Below are positions 1 to 6,551 of a DNA stretch of 11,441 bases, piece after piece (within the stretch, counting starts at the first letter, position 1; the number at the start of each line of letters is the position of its first letter). This DNA comes from Legionella genomosp. 1 (GTDB taxonomy: Bacteria > Pseudomonadota > Gammaproteobacteria > Legionellales > Legionellaceae), in assembly GCA_945865355.1 (NCBI GenBank), contig CAMBDN010000066.1, positions 1-11,441 of the forward strand. The letters run 5' to 3'. The notes beneath the pieces were generated by a model, which had not been told where the DNA came from, did no database searches, and saw only the letters and a program-made list of their open reading frames with translations. The position numbers and the translations under genes were made by a program.

Positions 1-123
1 GGACGAAGTCGTATGAAATCAGATAAAGGAATTGAATCTTCTGGGTATACAGCAGTGCTTGGGTTTAACATGAGACAACTGATTAAGTGGCAAAAACCAC
101 CTGACAGGTTAAAAACGGCGTGA
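1..123 (+). CDS. Partial ORF, C-terminal tail of a possible IS transposase
   Basis: An open frame enters from the left edge and ends at a TGA at 121-123. It encodes about 40 residues. The stretch GYTAVLGFNMRQLIKWQ resembles the last helix of IS-type transposases, where a small-residue and leucine segment is followed by an asparagine and a basic pair. The family cannot be fixed from so short a tail. Whether the gene is intact upstream is not visible. It runs convergently towards pgi, whose stop lies about 100 bases away. If it is a transposase, an element end should lie between 124 and 219, but I could not identify a convincing terminal inverted repeat there. Confidence 0.4.
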   Translation, partial: GRSRMKSDKGIESSGYTAVLGFNMRQLIKWQKPPDRLKTA

Positions 124-219
124 ATTAGTTTCGCGCCAGGGACTAACTAGTGTGTATCAAATTGCTTGACCACATCACTAGAGCAGCTTGAAACGTTGTT
201 GCCTTTTAATATCCAGCCC

Positions 220-1731
220 TCATTGTTTAACGATATGCGTAGTTTGTCTGCAATCTTTTTGCTCGATAGGTAATTGATTGCTTCGCTTAGCACTCTCCAC
301 CCCAGGCTGGTTAAATGCATTAATATCCCAAATAACACTCTGAGTGAAAACTTTATGTTCATAAAGTGCGACTAAGGCACCAACAGTAAAGGGCGAAAAG
401 TTATTAATCCGAATATGATTGAGCGGGATGTTTCCTGGGATGAAGCCATTCGGGTTTTCTGCCTGGTGAACACCGGTTGTTAACAGCTTTATTTTGGCTT
501 CACATAGATCATTAATTATGTGGCCATCAAAAGCATTTATACTGATGAAATCTGCTGTTACCTTGTGTGTGCCTTGACAGAGTAGCTGATAATAGCTGTG
601 TTGGGCTTGGCTGCCTGATCCACCCCAAACGAGGGGGCCTGTTGAATGGTTCACCGTTTTTCCCTGATTATCTATGGACTTACCATTACTTTCCATATCA
701 AGTTGCTGTAAATATGGAACAAAATATTCGAGCTGGCGTGCGTAGGTTAGTACAAGCAGGTTGTTAATATGTAGGAAATTGTTATTCCAAATACCAAGCA
801 GTGCAAGAAGAACGGGCAAATTTGTTGCCAAATCGCTTTCCGCAAAATGCTTATCCATGCTGTTTGCGCCGGCAAGTAATTGTATAAAGTGCTCTGGTCC
901 AATAGCAATTGCTGCAATTAAATTGATGGAGGAACAAAAAGAATATCGGCCGCCTATCCAATCCCATATTGGAAGTACGTTGCTTATTCCAAATTGGTGG
1001 GCTTTTTCGATCTGTGCCGTTACTGCAATAAAATGGTTTTTATGCCGTTCTGCAAATCCTATCCACTCCATTGCCTTTTGGGCATTATAGAGTGTTTCTT
1101 GTGTGGTAAATGATTTTGATGAGACGATGAAGAGTGTCGTTTCTGGCTGAAGTTTGTCTATGGTGTGTTTAAAACTGTTAGGATCGGCATCTGAAATGAA
1201 ATGGTAATTTAATTCTTTAGTAGTGAAATCTGACAGTGCGTTTATACAAAAGCGTGGTCCTAAATCTGAGCCACCTATGCCGATGTTAACAATATCTGTA
1301 ATGGGCTTTCCTGAGAAACCAAGCCAAAATTTTCCTCTAATTTGCTCAGCAATACACAGCATTTTTTCGCGAGTGGCTATAATGTCTGACATAACATTTT
1401 GCTGTTTCACCATGATGGGGAGATCACTGGGCGCTCTTAATGCTGTGTGTAACGCTGGTTTATTTTCGCTAAAGTTGACGTTATCGCCGCGAATTAAGGC
1501 GTGTATTTTGTCACGCAATTGGCATGATTCAGCAAGGGCAAGCAATAATTGCAATGTTTCGGGGGTGATGTGTTGATTCGAATAATCAAGATGAATGTTA
1601 CTTGAAAACGCGTTAAAATGTTGCCGAGTTCTATCTGGTTGTTGCGCGTAATTTTGCGGTATGTGCAATCGCAGCGATTGGGCATGCGCTTCTAAAGCTT
1701 TCCATAAATGAGTTTTGGTTGTTTGGTCCAT
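220..1731 (-). CDS. pgi: Glucose-6-phosphate isomerase
   Basis: Cytosolic enzyme interconverting glucose 6-phosphate and fructose 6-phosphate in glycolysis and gluconeogenesis, which also supplies sugar phosphates for nucleotide-sugar synthesis. The 503-residue product carries the family landmarks in order: GIGGSDLGP at 151-159, the phosphate-binding SSKSFTTQET at 204-213, GGRYS at 260-264, QLDMESNGK at 343-351 with the catalytic glutamate at about 347, GSQAQHSYYQLLCQGT at about 373-388 with the conserved histidine at 378, and GVESAK at 487-492 with the catalytic lysine at 492. Only 11 residues follow that lysine, so the C-terminal tail is shorter than in the 549-residue E. coli enzyme. The ATG start at 1729-1731 gives a normal N-terminus, but its Shine-Dalgarno match is weak. 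It is divergent from the glycosyltransferase gene, 64 bases away. Confidence 0.96.
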   Translation of the reverse strand: MDQTTKTHLWKALEAHAQSLRLHIPQNYAQQPDRTRQHFNAFSSNIHLDYSNQHITPETLQLLLALAESCQLRDKIHALIRGDNVNFSENKPALHTALRAPSDLPIMVKQQNVMSDIIATREKMLCIAEQIRGKFWLGFSGKPITDIVNIGIGGSDLGPRFCINALSDFTTKELNYHFISDADPNSFKHTIDKLQPETTLFIVSSKSFTTQETLYNAQKAMEWIGFAERHKNHFIAVTAQIEKAHQFGISNVLPIWDWIGGRYSFCSSINLIAAIAIGPEHFIQLLAGANSMDKHFAESDLATNLPVLLALLGIWNNNFLHINNLLVLTYARQLEYFVPYLQQLDMESNGKSIDNQGKTVNHSTGPLVWGGSGSQAQHSYYQLLCQGTHKVTADFISINAFDGHIINDLCEAKIKLLTTGVHQAENPNGFIPGNIPLNHIRINNFSPFTVGALVALYEHKVFTQSVIWDINAFNQPGVESAKRSNQLPIEQKDCRQTTHIVKQ

Positions 1732-1795
1732 GTCAGCGCTAAATTTTTATTGTTAGGCGTAAAATACCATTAATAAATGTGAGAAAACAGTCGTT

Positions 1796-2800
1796 ATGCT
1801 TTATTTACTGGTAGCAATTTTTATCCTGTCTTTGGGGTTAACCGGATTTTTTCGTCAGTATGCGTTAGCTAGAAATATATTGGATGTTCCTAATCATCGA
1901 AGCTCGCATGTTGTACCAACGCCACGTGGGGGTGGCGTAGCGTTTGTCTTTGTGGTGTTAATCGCTTTTCCGTTTATTGGGTATTTAGGTTTTGATATTT
2001 TGCCCATAGGAACCGCTTTGCTGGGCGCCGGATTATTTGTGGCGGCCCTTGGCTTTTTTGATGACCATGGGCATCTTCCTGCCTCTTTTCGATTATTAGG
2101 TCATTTTGCAGCCAGTATGTTTGCCTTGTACTGGCTTGGTGGTATGCCATCCATTGCATTTTTAGGTTGGATTGTCTCGGTAGGTTGGTTGCTTAATTCA
2201 TTGGCCGTGCTCTACCTGGTTTGGATGCTTAATTTATACAATTTTATGGATGGGATCGATGGGATTGCGGCCATTGAAACGATCAGTGTTTGTTTGGGGG
2301 GCGCTTTTATTTATTGGCTAAATGCTGATTATGTCCTGCTTGGTTTACCGCTTGTTTTAGCCGCAGCTGTGGCTGGTTTTTTGTGGTGGAATTTTCCTTC
2401 GGCACGTATTTTTATGGGCGATGCGGGTAGTAATTTCTTAGGTCTGTCGCTTGGAGTATTGACTATTCAGGCAGCCTCGGTGAGGCCACATTTTTTTTGG
2501 GTGTGGCTTATTTTGTTGGGTGTTTTTATCGTTGATGCTACAGTTACGTTGTTATTTCGGCTGTTTCAAGGACTCAAGGTACACCAGGCGCATCGTGATC
2601 ATGCTTATCAACATGCGGCACATCGTTTGGGCAGTCATTCTTTGACGACCATTGGAGTGTTGGTGATTAATGTGATTTGGTTGGTGCCTATCGCAATTAT
2701 GGTAGATAGGATGTTTGTTAGTGGTTTGATAGGTTTATTGATTGCTTATTTACCTTTGGTTATTTTAGCGATTGGTTTGAAGGCTGGGATAGCTAGATAG
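1796..2800 (+). CDS. WecA/WbpL/MraY-family polyprenyl-phosphate glycosyl-1-phosphate transferase
   Basis: Integral inner-membrane enzyme of the family that transfers a HexNAc-1-phosphate from a UDP-sugar to undecaprenyl phosphate, the first step of O-antigen or related polysaccharide synthesis. The 334-residue protein is almost wholly hydrophobic, with about ten membrane segments. Cytoplasmic-loop motifs are visible: DVPNHRSSH at 30-38 followed by RGGG at 44-47, the DDHG acidic pair at 89-92, NLYNFMDGIDG at 146-156, FPSARIFMGDAGS at 200-212, and a histidine-rich loop HQAHRDHAYQHAAHRL at 263-278. The early DVPNHRSSH and the His-rich loop favour the WbpL/WecA branch over MraY. The sugar (GlcNAc, FucNAc, QuiNAc or other) cannot be told. 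The ATG at 1796 begins a typical membrane segment, though the ribosome site is weak. A REP-like palindrome lies just downstream. Confidence 0.9.
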   Translation: MLYLLVAIFILSLGLTGFFRQYALARNILDVPNHRSSHVVPTPRGGGVAFVFVVLIAFPFIGYLGFDILPIGTALLGAGLFVAALGFFDDHGHLPASFRLLGHFAASMFALYWLGGMPSIAFLGWIVSVGWLLNSLAVLYLVWMLNLYNFMDGIDGIAAIETISVCLGGAFIYWLNADYVLLGLPLVLAAAVAGFLWWNFPSARIFMGDAGSNFLGLSLGVLTIQAASVRPHFFWVWLILLGVFIVDATVTLLFRLFQGLKVHQAHRDHAYQHAAHRLGSHSLTTIGVLVINVIWLVPIAIMVDRMFVSGLIGLLIAYLPLVILAIGLKAGIAR

Positions 2801-2809
2801 GTGAACAAA

Positions 2810-2850
2810 ACCCCCTCTCCCTAACCCTCGCCCCTTGGGGCGAGGGGATA
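2810..2850. repeat. REP-like GC-rich intergenic palindrome
   Basis: A C-rich lead-in CCCCCTCTCCCTAA is followed by a perfect inverted repeat, CCCTCGCCCC at 2825-2834 and GGGGCGAGGG at 2837-2846, with a two-base spacer. It stands out in an AT-rich gap and looks like the dispersed CCCTCTCCCTAACCC...GGGG elements found between genes in many proteobacteria. No T-run follows, so it is not a standard intrinsic terminator, though it could block 3' exonucleases or slow polymerase after the glycosyltransferase gene. Copies elsewhere in the genome cannot be checked here. Confidence 0.65.
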
Positions 2851-2910
2851 TAATGGGGACGAGCGAGATACGTTAATCATTCTCGCAAAATTGTAAAAAA
2901 ATTGTGCCCA

Positions 2911-2930
2911 CTTAATATTCTGTTAAGAAA
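2911..2930 (+). promoter_or_regulatory. PmrA-like response-regulator box upstream of csrA
   Basis: CTTAATATT at 2911-2919 matches the half-site reported for PmrA of Legionella and Coxiella (cTTAATatT). After a two-base spacer comes a degenerate second half, GTTAAGAAA at 2922-2930, giving the expected tandem layout. It lies about 125 bases before the csrA start. From memory of Legionella work, PmrA activates csrA as well as many Dot/Icm effector genes, which fits. The second half keeps only the TTAA core, so the site is a candidate only. Confidence 0.5.
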
Positions 2931-2941
2931 CATGCTGTACA

Positions 2942-2970
2942 ATAACAATCGGACACTTTGTTTGTATATT
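2942..2970 (+). promoter_or_regulatory. Candidate sigma70-type promoter for csrA
   Basis: ATAACA at 2942-2947 (4 of 6 to TTGACA) lies 17 bases before TATATT at 2965-2970 (5 of 6 to TATAAT). Its -35 begins 11 bases after the PmrA-like box. Transcription would start near 2977 and give a leader of roughly 78 bases that contains all three ANGGA motifs. A competing -10, TACAAT at 2938-2943, lies closer to the box, so the exact promoter is uncertain. Confidence 0.3.
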
Positions 2971-3001
2971 ATTTGATAAGTATGTGGTCACAAAGAGCAC
3001 C

Positions 3002-3047
3002 ATGGAAGCTTTCTATGGAAATTACAGTGGCTGCCATGTTAGGGAGA
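3002..3047 (+). promoter_or_regulatory. csrA leader: three ANGGA CsrA-type sites, the last overlapping the ribosome-binding site
   Basis: ATGGA occurs at 3002-3006 and 3015-3019, and AGGGA at 3041-3045. The last lies inside the Shine-Dalgarno AGGGAGA at 3041-3047, which sits 7 bases before the csrA ATG. CsrA dimers bind ANGGA cores and block translation when one overlaps the ribosome site, and csrA autorepression of this form is known in E. coli. The arrangement here suggests the same feedback. It is inferred from motifs only, and loop presentation of each GGA was not modelled. Confidence 0.5.
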
Positions 3048-3054
3048 TTTGGTC

Positions 3055-3258
3055 ATGTTGATTTTGACTCGGCGTATAGGTGAAACGTTAATTATTGGTG
3101 ATGATGTGAATATCACTGTGTTGGGTGTAAAAGGTAATCAAGTGCGTTTAGGTATTAATGCACCAAAGGATGTATCTGTTCACCGTGAAGAGATTTATCT
3201 TCGCATACAACAAGAAAAGCAGGGTACTGATGCTGAAGAAGAAGTAGAAGCGGTCTAA
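3055..3258 (+). CDS. csrA: Carbon storage regulator CsrA
   Basis: Small RNA-binding regulator that binds GGA motifs in mRNA leaders to control translation and stability. In Legionella-type bacteria it represses transmissive-phase traits, including effectors, until released by small RNAs. The product is 67 residues, starts MLILTRRIGETLIIGDDV and contains GVKGNQVRLGINAPKDVSVHREEIY, close to the 61-residue E. coli protein through residue 50, with the RNA-contacting early strand (L4, R6-R7) and the late R44 region kept. The tail after KQG is acidic (a run of glutamates) and longer than in E. coli. I chose the ATG at 3055 over the in-frame TTG at 3049, because it gives the invariant MLILTR start and a Shine-Dalgarno 7 bases upstream. 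It appears monocistronic and is convergent with birA. Confidence 0.96.
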   Translation: MLILTRRIGETLIIGDDVNITVLGVKGNQVRLGINAPKDVSVHREEIYLRIQQEKQGTDAEEEVEAV

Positions 3259-3282
3259 ACGCATTTTCCATCACAGTCTTCT

Positions 3283-3311
3283 CGTTCCGAGCAATATAGA
3301 TGTTCGGAACG
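3283..3311. terminator. Hairpin between convergent csrA and birA, possible bidirectional terminator
   Basis: CGTTCCGA at 3283-3290 pairs perfectly with TCGGAACG at 3304-3311 across a 13-base loop. It is 25 bases after the csrA stop and 15 bases beyond the birA stop, the usual place for a shared terminator. No T-run follows on either strand, so it is weak as a classical intrinsic terminator. Confidence 0.35.
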
Positions 3312-3325
3312 TAGTAACACCCCTC

Positions 3326-4324
3326 CTAAATCAGAGTATGTAAAGACGTGTCGCCTGATGATAAATAATGTATTTCCCCTGCATCATCAATTAATATCAG
3401 TTGTCCTGTATCATTTACCCCACTTGCTCTTCCCGTTATAAGGCCACTAGGCTGAGAAACGGTGATCATGTTACCTTGCAAATAATCAATTGGATCCCAT
3501 TGGGCCATAAATGCGGTAAATCCTTGTGAGATAAACACGTTTAGGAATTGGTCTAGGTGAAGGATTAGACTCGCGATCAATAAATTACGATCCGTGTAAC
3601 GCTGAGTAATATCAAATAACGAGCACCACGGTTTATCGGGGCCGTCTTTATGCTCTTGAAGTGTCGTGGATGAATTAACATTTAAACCGATCCCAATAAC
3701 GATATCAGAACCCCCATTACTTTCGGCGATGACTTCAATTAAATTACCGCATAGTTTCTTATTCTGCCAAAGAATGTCATTCGGCCATTTAACACGGAGT
3801 TGATCGCGTATGCTAATACTCTCACAAGCCGCCAAGATGGCAAGGCTCACAACCAAACTTAAGCCTGATAAACGGGAAAGATCGCAGTCGAAATGCCATC
3901 GACTTGAGCAATAGATATTTTCGCCAAAAGGTGAATACCATTGCCTGCCAAAACGGCCTCGACCGTTAGTTTGCATTTCAGCGCAGCAGATCTCAATTGC
4001 TGCGCTGTGAGGCAATTCCTTTAATAGTCTATTGGTGGAGTCGAGGGTTGCATACATATGGAAATGGATGGGCTTGGTGAAATGTGCAAGGTTAAATTGT
4101 TCTAGAATAGTCTGTTCATTCAATAAGAGAAGGGGGGCTGCTAGGCGATATCCTTGTTGATGAATCGGTAAAATAGGTAAACCCAAATCAATCAGTTGTT
4201 TGACATGCTTCCAGATGGCGGTTCGAGAGATATTTAATGCTTCACCCAATTCATTTCCACTGTGGCATAGCCCATCGGCAAGGTAATTGATGAGTTTAAT
4301 TTGTGTGGGACTAAATTTTTTCAT
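3326..4324 (-). CDS. birA: Bifunctional biotin-[acetyl-CoA-carboxylase] ligase / biotin operon repressor
   Basis: Activates biotin to biotinyl-5'-AMP and attaches it to the lysine of the biotin carboxyl carrier protein. The 332-residue length and an N-terminal winged-helix domain (about 5-62, with NISRTAIWKHVKQL as recognition region) mark it as the regulatory, E. coli-like class that can also repress biotin genes. Catalytic-domain motifs follow: DSTN at 95-98, the biotin and AMP loop GRGRFGRQW at 121-129, KWPND at 179-183, KLCGNLIE at 190-197, and GIGLNVN at 211-217. A small C-terminal SH3-like domain covers about 285-330. ATG at 4322-4324 is the natural start. It is divergent from the ugd remnant. 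Its client complex is represented here by accA, about 3 kb away. Confidence 0.95.
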   Translation of the reverse strand: MKKFSPTQIKLINYLADGLCHSGNELGEALNISRTAIWKHVKQLIDLGLPILPIHQQGYRLAAPLLLLNEQTILEQFNLAHFTKPIHFHMYATLDSTNRLLKELPHSAAIEICCAEMQTNGRGRFGRQWYSPFGENIYCSSRWHFDCDLSRLSGLSLVVSLAILAACESISIRDQLRVKWPNDILWQNKKLCGNLIEVIAESNGGSDIVIGIGLNVNSSTTLQEHKDGPDKPWCSLFDITQRYTDRNLLIASLILHLDQFLNVFISQGFTAFMAQWDPIDYLQGNMITVSQPSGLITGRASGVNDTGQLILIDDAGEIHYLSSGDTSLHTLI

Positions 4325-4377
4325 GGACTGCTCTGTAAGTATTGTTAATAATGTTCTTCTTTATGTTTTGGAAAACA

Positions 4378-4807
4378 ATGGTTATTGCAATTTACGGAGC
4401 AGGCTATGTAGGTTTGGTCTCTGCAGCTTGCTTCGCCAAATTAGGTCACAACGTTTTTTGTGCTGATGTTAATAAAGAGCTGACTACAGCACTGACATAG
4501 GGTGAATGTCCGATTTACGAAGACCGGTTGTTGCGGTTGTTAATAGAGCAAGTTGCAAATAGTCGGTTACCGTTTATAGCAGATCTCACTTATACGATCA
4601 AACAATAAACCATTCATATAATAACGACAGGCGCACCCAGCATGTCAGATGGTAGCGTTGATTTGACACAGGTCTTTGCAGTAGCCAACGCAAGCTGCTA
4701 GCGAAACGAATCGGGATGGACTTTTGGTGACAATATATACTGTGCCTGTAGGTACCGGTGATGCACTGCAACAGCTGGTAGGCCCAGAAGGGCGATGGGT
4801 TTATTGA
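4378..4807 (+). pseudogene. ugd: Decayed, truncated UDP-glucose 6-dehydrogenase gene
   Basis: The frame from ATG 4378 reads a typical Ugd N-terminus: IAIYGAGYVGLVSAACFAKLGHNVFCADVNKE, the Rossmann GxGYVG nucleotide-binding motif. It hits TAG at 4498-4500 where the family has a residue before GECPIYE, and the homology continues through GECPIYEDRLLRLL and NSRLPFIADL. A TAA at 4606-4608 is followed by further homology (ITTGAPSMSDGSVDLTQVFAVANA). A third stop lies at 4699-4701. After an apparent deletion of about 10 residues and a shift of one frame, LLVTIYTVPVGTGD at about 4721-4762 resumes the family pattern, then a TGA ends it at 4805-4807. Only about the first 140 of some 430 residues remain; the catalytic cysteine domain is gone. 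The intact enzyme would oxidise UDP-glucose, the product of the adjacent GalU, to UDP-glucuronate. galU begins 18 bases later, so the two probably formed one operon. Confidence 0.9.
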
Positions 4808-4825
4808 ATAAGAAGGATTATATTA

Positions 4826-5746
4826 ATGCATATTAGAAAAGCAGTTTTTCCTGTCGCAGGATTGGGCGCACGGTTCTTGCCAGTAACCAAGGCTAATCCC
4901 AAAGAGATGTTGCCTATTGTTGATAAACCACTGATTCAATATGCGGTGGAGGAAGCGATAAGAGCGGGTATTACGCATATGATTTTTATTACTAGCTCTA
5001 GTAAACGTAGTATAGAGGATCATTTTGATAAGCATTTCGAGCTAGAGAGCCGTTTGCAAGAGCAAGGGAAAGCAGATTTGCTGGCATTGGTTAAAAATAT
5101 TTCGCCACCCCATATCCATTTTACTTATGTACGTCAGAACCAAGCTTTGGGACTTGGTCATGCAGTGCTTTGTGCAGAGCATGTTGTTGGTGATGAACCT
5201 TTTGTGGTGTTGCTGGCAGATGACTTGATTGATGACTCTAAAGTGCCATGTTTAAGTGCTATGACGAAGCATTTTGAGCAAGATGGGCATTCAATCTTGG
5301 CGGTACAATCTGTGCCATGGCAGGATGTGCATCAATATGGTGTGGTCAGTGTGGGTGATACACAGTTAATATACTCACCCATGCATTCTATCATTGAAAA
5401 GCCAAACCAGGAGAATGCCCCATCTAATCTTGCTGCAGTGGGCCGCTATGTTTTGACCCCAGCTATCTTTTCCTGTCTTAAAGAAACAAGTGCTGACCAC
5501 CGAGGAGAAATTCAGCTTACAAATGGGATTCAGCGTTTATTGGAAAAGGAAAAGGTTCACGCCTATCAATTTCATGGAAAACGATTTGATTGTGGATCAA
5601 AACTTGGTTATTTGCAGGCCACGGTTGAATTTGGTATGCGTCATGAGGAGATGGGGGCCGCGTTTAGTGAGTATCTGCAAACGGTCGCTCAAGGAGTAAC
5701 AAGACGTGAGACTCAAGCTTTGAAGCCTACAGACAAGGTTAGTTGA
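4826..5746 (+). CDS. galU: UTP--glucose-1-phosphate uridylyltransferase
   Basis: Cytosolic enzyme making UDP-glucose from UTP and glucose 1-phosphate for lipopolysaccharide core and other glycans. The 306-residue product has the nucleotidyltransferase signature AGLGARFLPVTKANPKEMLP at 11-30, QALGLGHAV at 106-114, the metal-binding ADDLID at 131-136, EKP at 191-193, GEIQLTN at 227-233, and DCGSKLGY at 255-262. Length and motif order are normal for bacterial GalU. Start ATG 4826 has AGAAGGA at 4811-4817, 8 bases upstream. It follows the ugd remnant by 18 bases, so its original promoter may lie before or inside that remnant. No clear terminator was seen before the toxin-antitoxin pair. Confidence 0.96.
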   Translation: MHIRKAVFPVAGLGARFLPVTKANPKEMLPIVDKPLIQYAVEEAIRAGITHMIFITSSSKRSIEDHFDKHFELESRLQEQGKADLLALVKNISPPHIHFTYVRQNQALGLGHAVLCAEHVVGDEPFVVLLADDLIDDSKVPCLSAMTKHFEQDGHSILAVQSVPWQDVHQYGVVSVGDTQLIYSPMHSIIEKPNQENAPSNLAAVGRYVLTPAIFSCLKETSADHRGEIQLTNGIQRLLEKEKVHAYQFHGKRFDCGSKLGYLQATVEFGMRHEEMGAAFSEYLQTVAQGVTRRETQALKPTDKVS

Positions 5747-5855
5747 AAGATATTGCTAGCGTGTTATCAACATTTAATCTTAGGATGAATTGATTTCAGT
5801 TTTTGTCGAACTTTTTCTCGGTCGAAGAAAATCAAAAACAGACCCCTATTAAATG

Positions 5856-5864
5856 TGATATAAT
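5856..5864 (+). promoter_or_regulatory. Extended -10 promoter for the toxin-antitoxin pair
   Basis: TGATATAAT at 5856-5864 matches the extended -10 consensus TGnTATAAT exactly. No good -35 lies 17 bases upstream, which extended -10 promoters tolerate. Transcription would start near 5871, just before an ATG at 5872 and 25 bases before the ATG at 5896, which argues against the longer reading frame starting at 5803. Confidence 0.5.
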
Positions 5865-5895
5865 TAGTGATATGGTTTTTAATGGTGATATTGAT

Positions 5896-6162
5896 ATGAC
5901 AGCACTATCTATTGTGGTACCTGATGAATTGGCAAAGGATAGTTTTTTAATTGCAAAAAAAATGCACATCTCCCGCTCTCAATTTATTCGTTTAGCGATT
6001 GAAAATGAAATAAGGACTTATCGATTGAAGAACGAGCAGCAAGAGATGGTTTTAGGGTTTATGGCGTTAAAGCAACAGGCTAGTTATTTGGACGAAATTA
6101 ACGATATTGAACAATTAGACGTTCATTTGAAAGATGAAGGGGAATGTTGGTGGAAAGAGTGA
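5896..6162 (+). CDS. Ribbon-helix-helix antitoxin of a MazEF-like pair
   Basis: Predicted 88-residue DNA-binding antitoxin. Residues 2-9 (TALSIVVP) form the likely beta strand, followed by helix ELAKDSFLIAKKM and a second helix SRSQFIRLAIENEI at 26-39, the classic ribbon-helix-helix pattern of MazE/CopG-type antitoxins. The remaining half, rich in E, Q and D and ending ECWWKE, would be the toxin-neutralising tail. The frame is open back to a TTG at 5803, but the strong extended -10 element at 5856-5864 lies inside that extension, so I start at ATG 5896; ATG 5872 is the alternative and would be nearly leaderless. The stop overlaps the toxin gene start, as is usual in such operons. Autoregulation by the pair at its own promoter is expected from the family. 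Confidence 0.75.
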   Translation: MTALSIVVPDELAKDSFLIAKKMHISRSQFIRLAIENEIRTYRLKNEQQEMVLGFMALKQQASYLDEINDIEQLDVHLKDEGECWWKE

Positions 6163-6533
6163 CCTTGCTGACACAGGGTGGCGTCTATTTGGCACGGCTG
6201 GATCCCTCGAAACATGCTGAGGTTGGAAAAATAAGACCGGTGGTGGTTTTAATGGGGCAATTTGTTTTAGATGTGCAGCCAGCCAGTGTTTTAATATGCC
6301 CTTTAAGTAGCCAATCTTATCCTGAGTGCTCTCATTTACATGTTGCATTACCGCCAAGAGATAGTTTGCAAAAGGATAGCTATGCTCTGGTGGAACATTG
6401 TCGGTCCATTTCTGTAAAGCGTCTTATTGAACCTCGTCTTGCTCAACTTACCATAAAAGAACTGGGATTAATTTTTATCCGTTTACGACATATGTGCAAT
6501 ATGGACCACACGGATTTTGTCATACAAAGTTAG
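6144..6533 (+). CDS. MazF/PemK-family endoribonuclease toxin
   Basis: Predicted mRNA-cleaving toxin of a type II module. The 129-residue product shows the MazF fold landmarks: GGVYLARLDPSKHAEVGKIR at 12-31 with the conserved R31 followed by PVVVL, the strand SVLICPLSSQ at 48-57, and EHCRSISVKRL at 84-94, corresponding to the family's QIRTVDKRRL-like segment. It overlaps the antitoxin gene by 19 bases, indicating translational coupling. The ATG at 6144 is kept as the outer start, but the Shine-Dalgarno GAAGGGG at 6136-6142 is better spaced for GTG at 6150, which would remove two residues. All key residues appear present, so the toxin looks intact. The cleavage specificity cannot be told from sequence. 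Confidence 0.82.
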   Translation: MLVERVTLLTQGGVYLARLDPSKHAEVGKIRPVVVLMGQFVLDVQPASVLICPLSSQSYPECSHLHVALPPRDSLQKDSYALVEHCRSISVKRLIEPRLAQLTIKELGLIFIRLRHMCNMDHTDFVIQS

Positions 6534-6551
6534 TTCGTGAGAGATTGAACC

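Noticed and set aside
147..362. Minus-strand 71-residue frame overlapping the pgi C-terminus
   Set aside because: Out of frame with pgi, no recognisable protein. It was kept only as a possible frameshift hint.
567..1576. Three plus-strand open frames inside pgi (567-767, 761-1090, 1223-1576)
   Set aside because: They are antisense to a well-supported pgi, have no domain-like sequence and no ribosome sites, and are shadows of its codons.
1768..1779. TTAATA-containing stretch before the glycosyltransferase gene as a second PmrA site
   Set aside because: Only a single degenerate half-site in AT-rich DNA, with no tandem partner.
3049..3054. TTG start for csrA giving two extra residues
   Set aside because: It leaves too little space after the Shine-Dalgarno at 3041-3047, and CsrA proteins begin MLILTR, encoded from ATG 3055.
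4823..5035. Minus-strand frame opposite the start of galU
   Set aside because: Antisense shadow of a strongly conserved galU region.
5747..5855. Extension of the antitoxin gene back to a TTG at 5803, or a separate small gene after galU
   Set aside because: The stretch contains the promoter-like element's upstream region, has no ribosome site and encodes no ribbon-helix-helix sequence.
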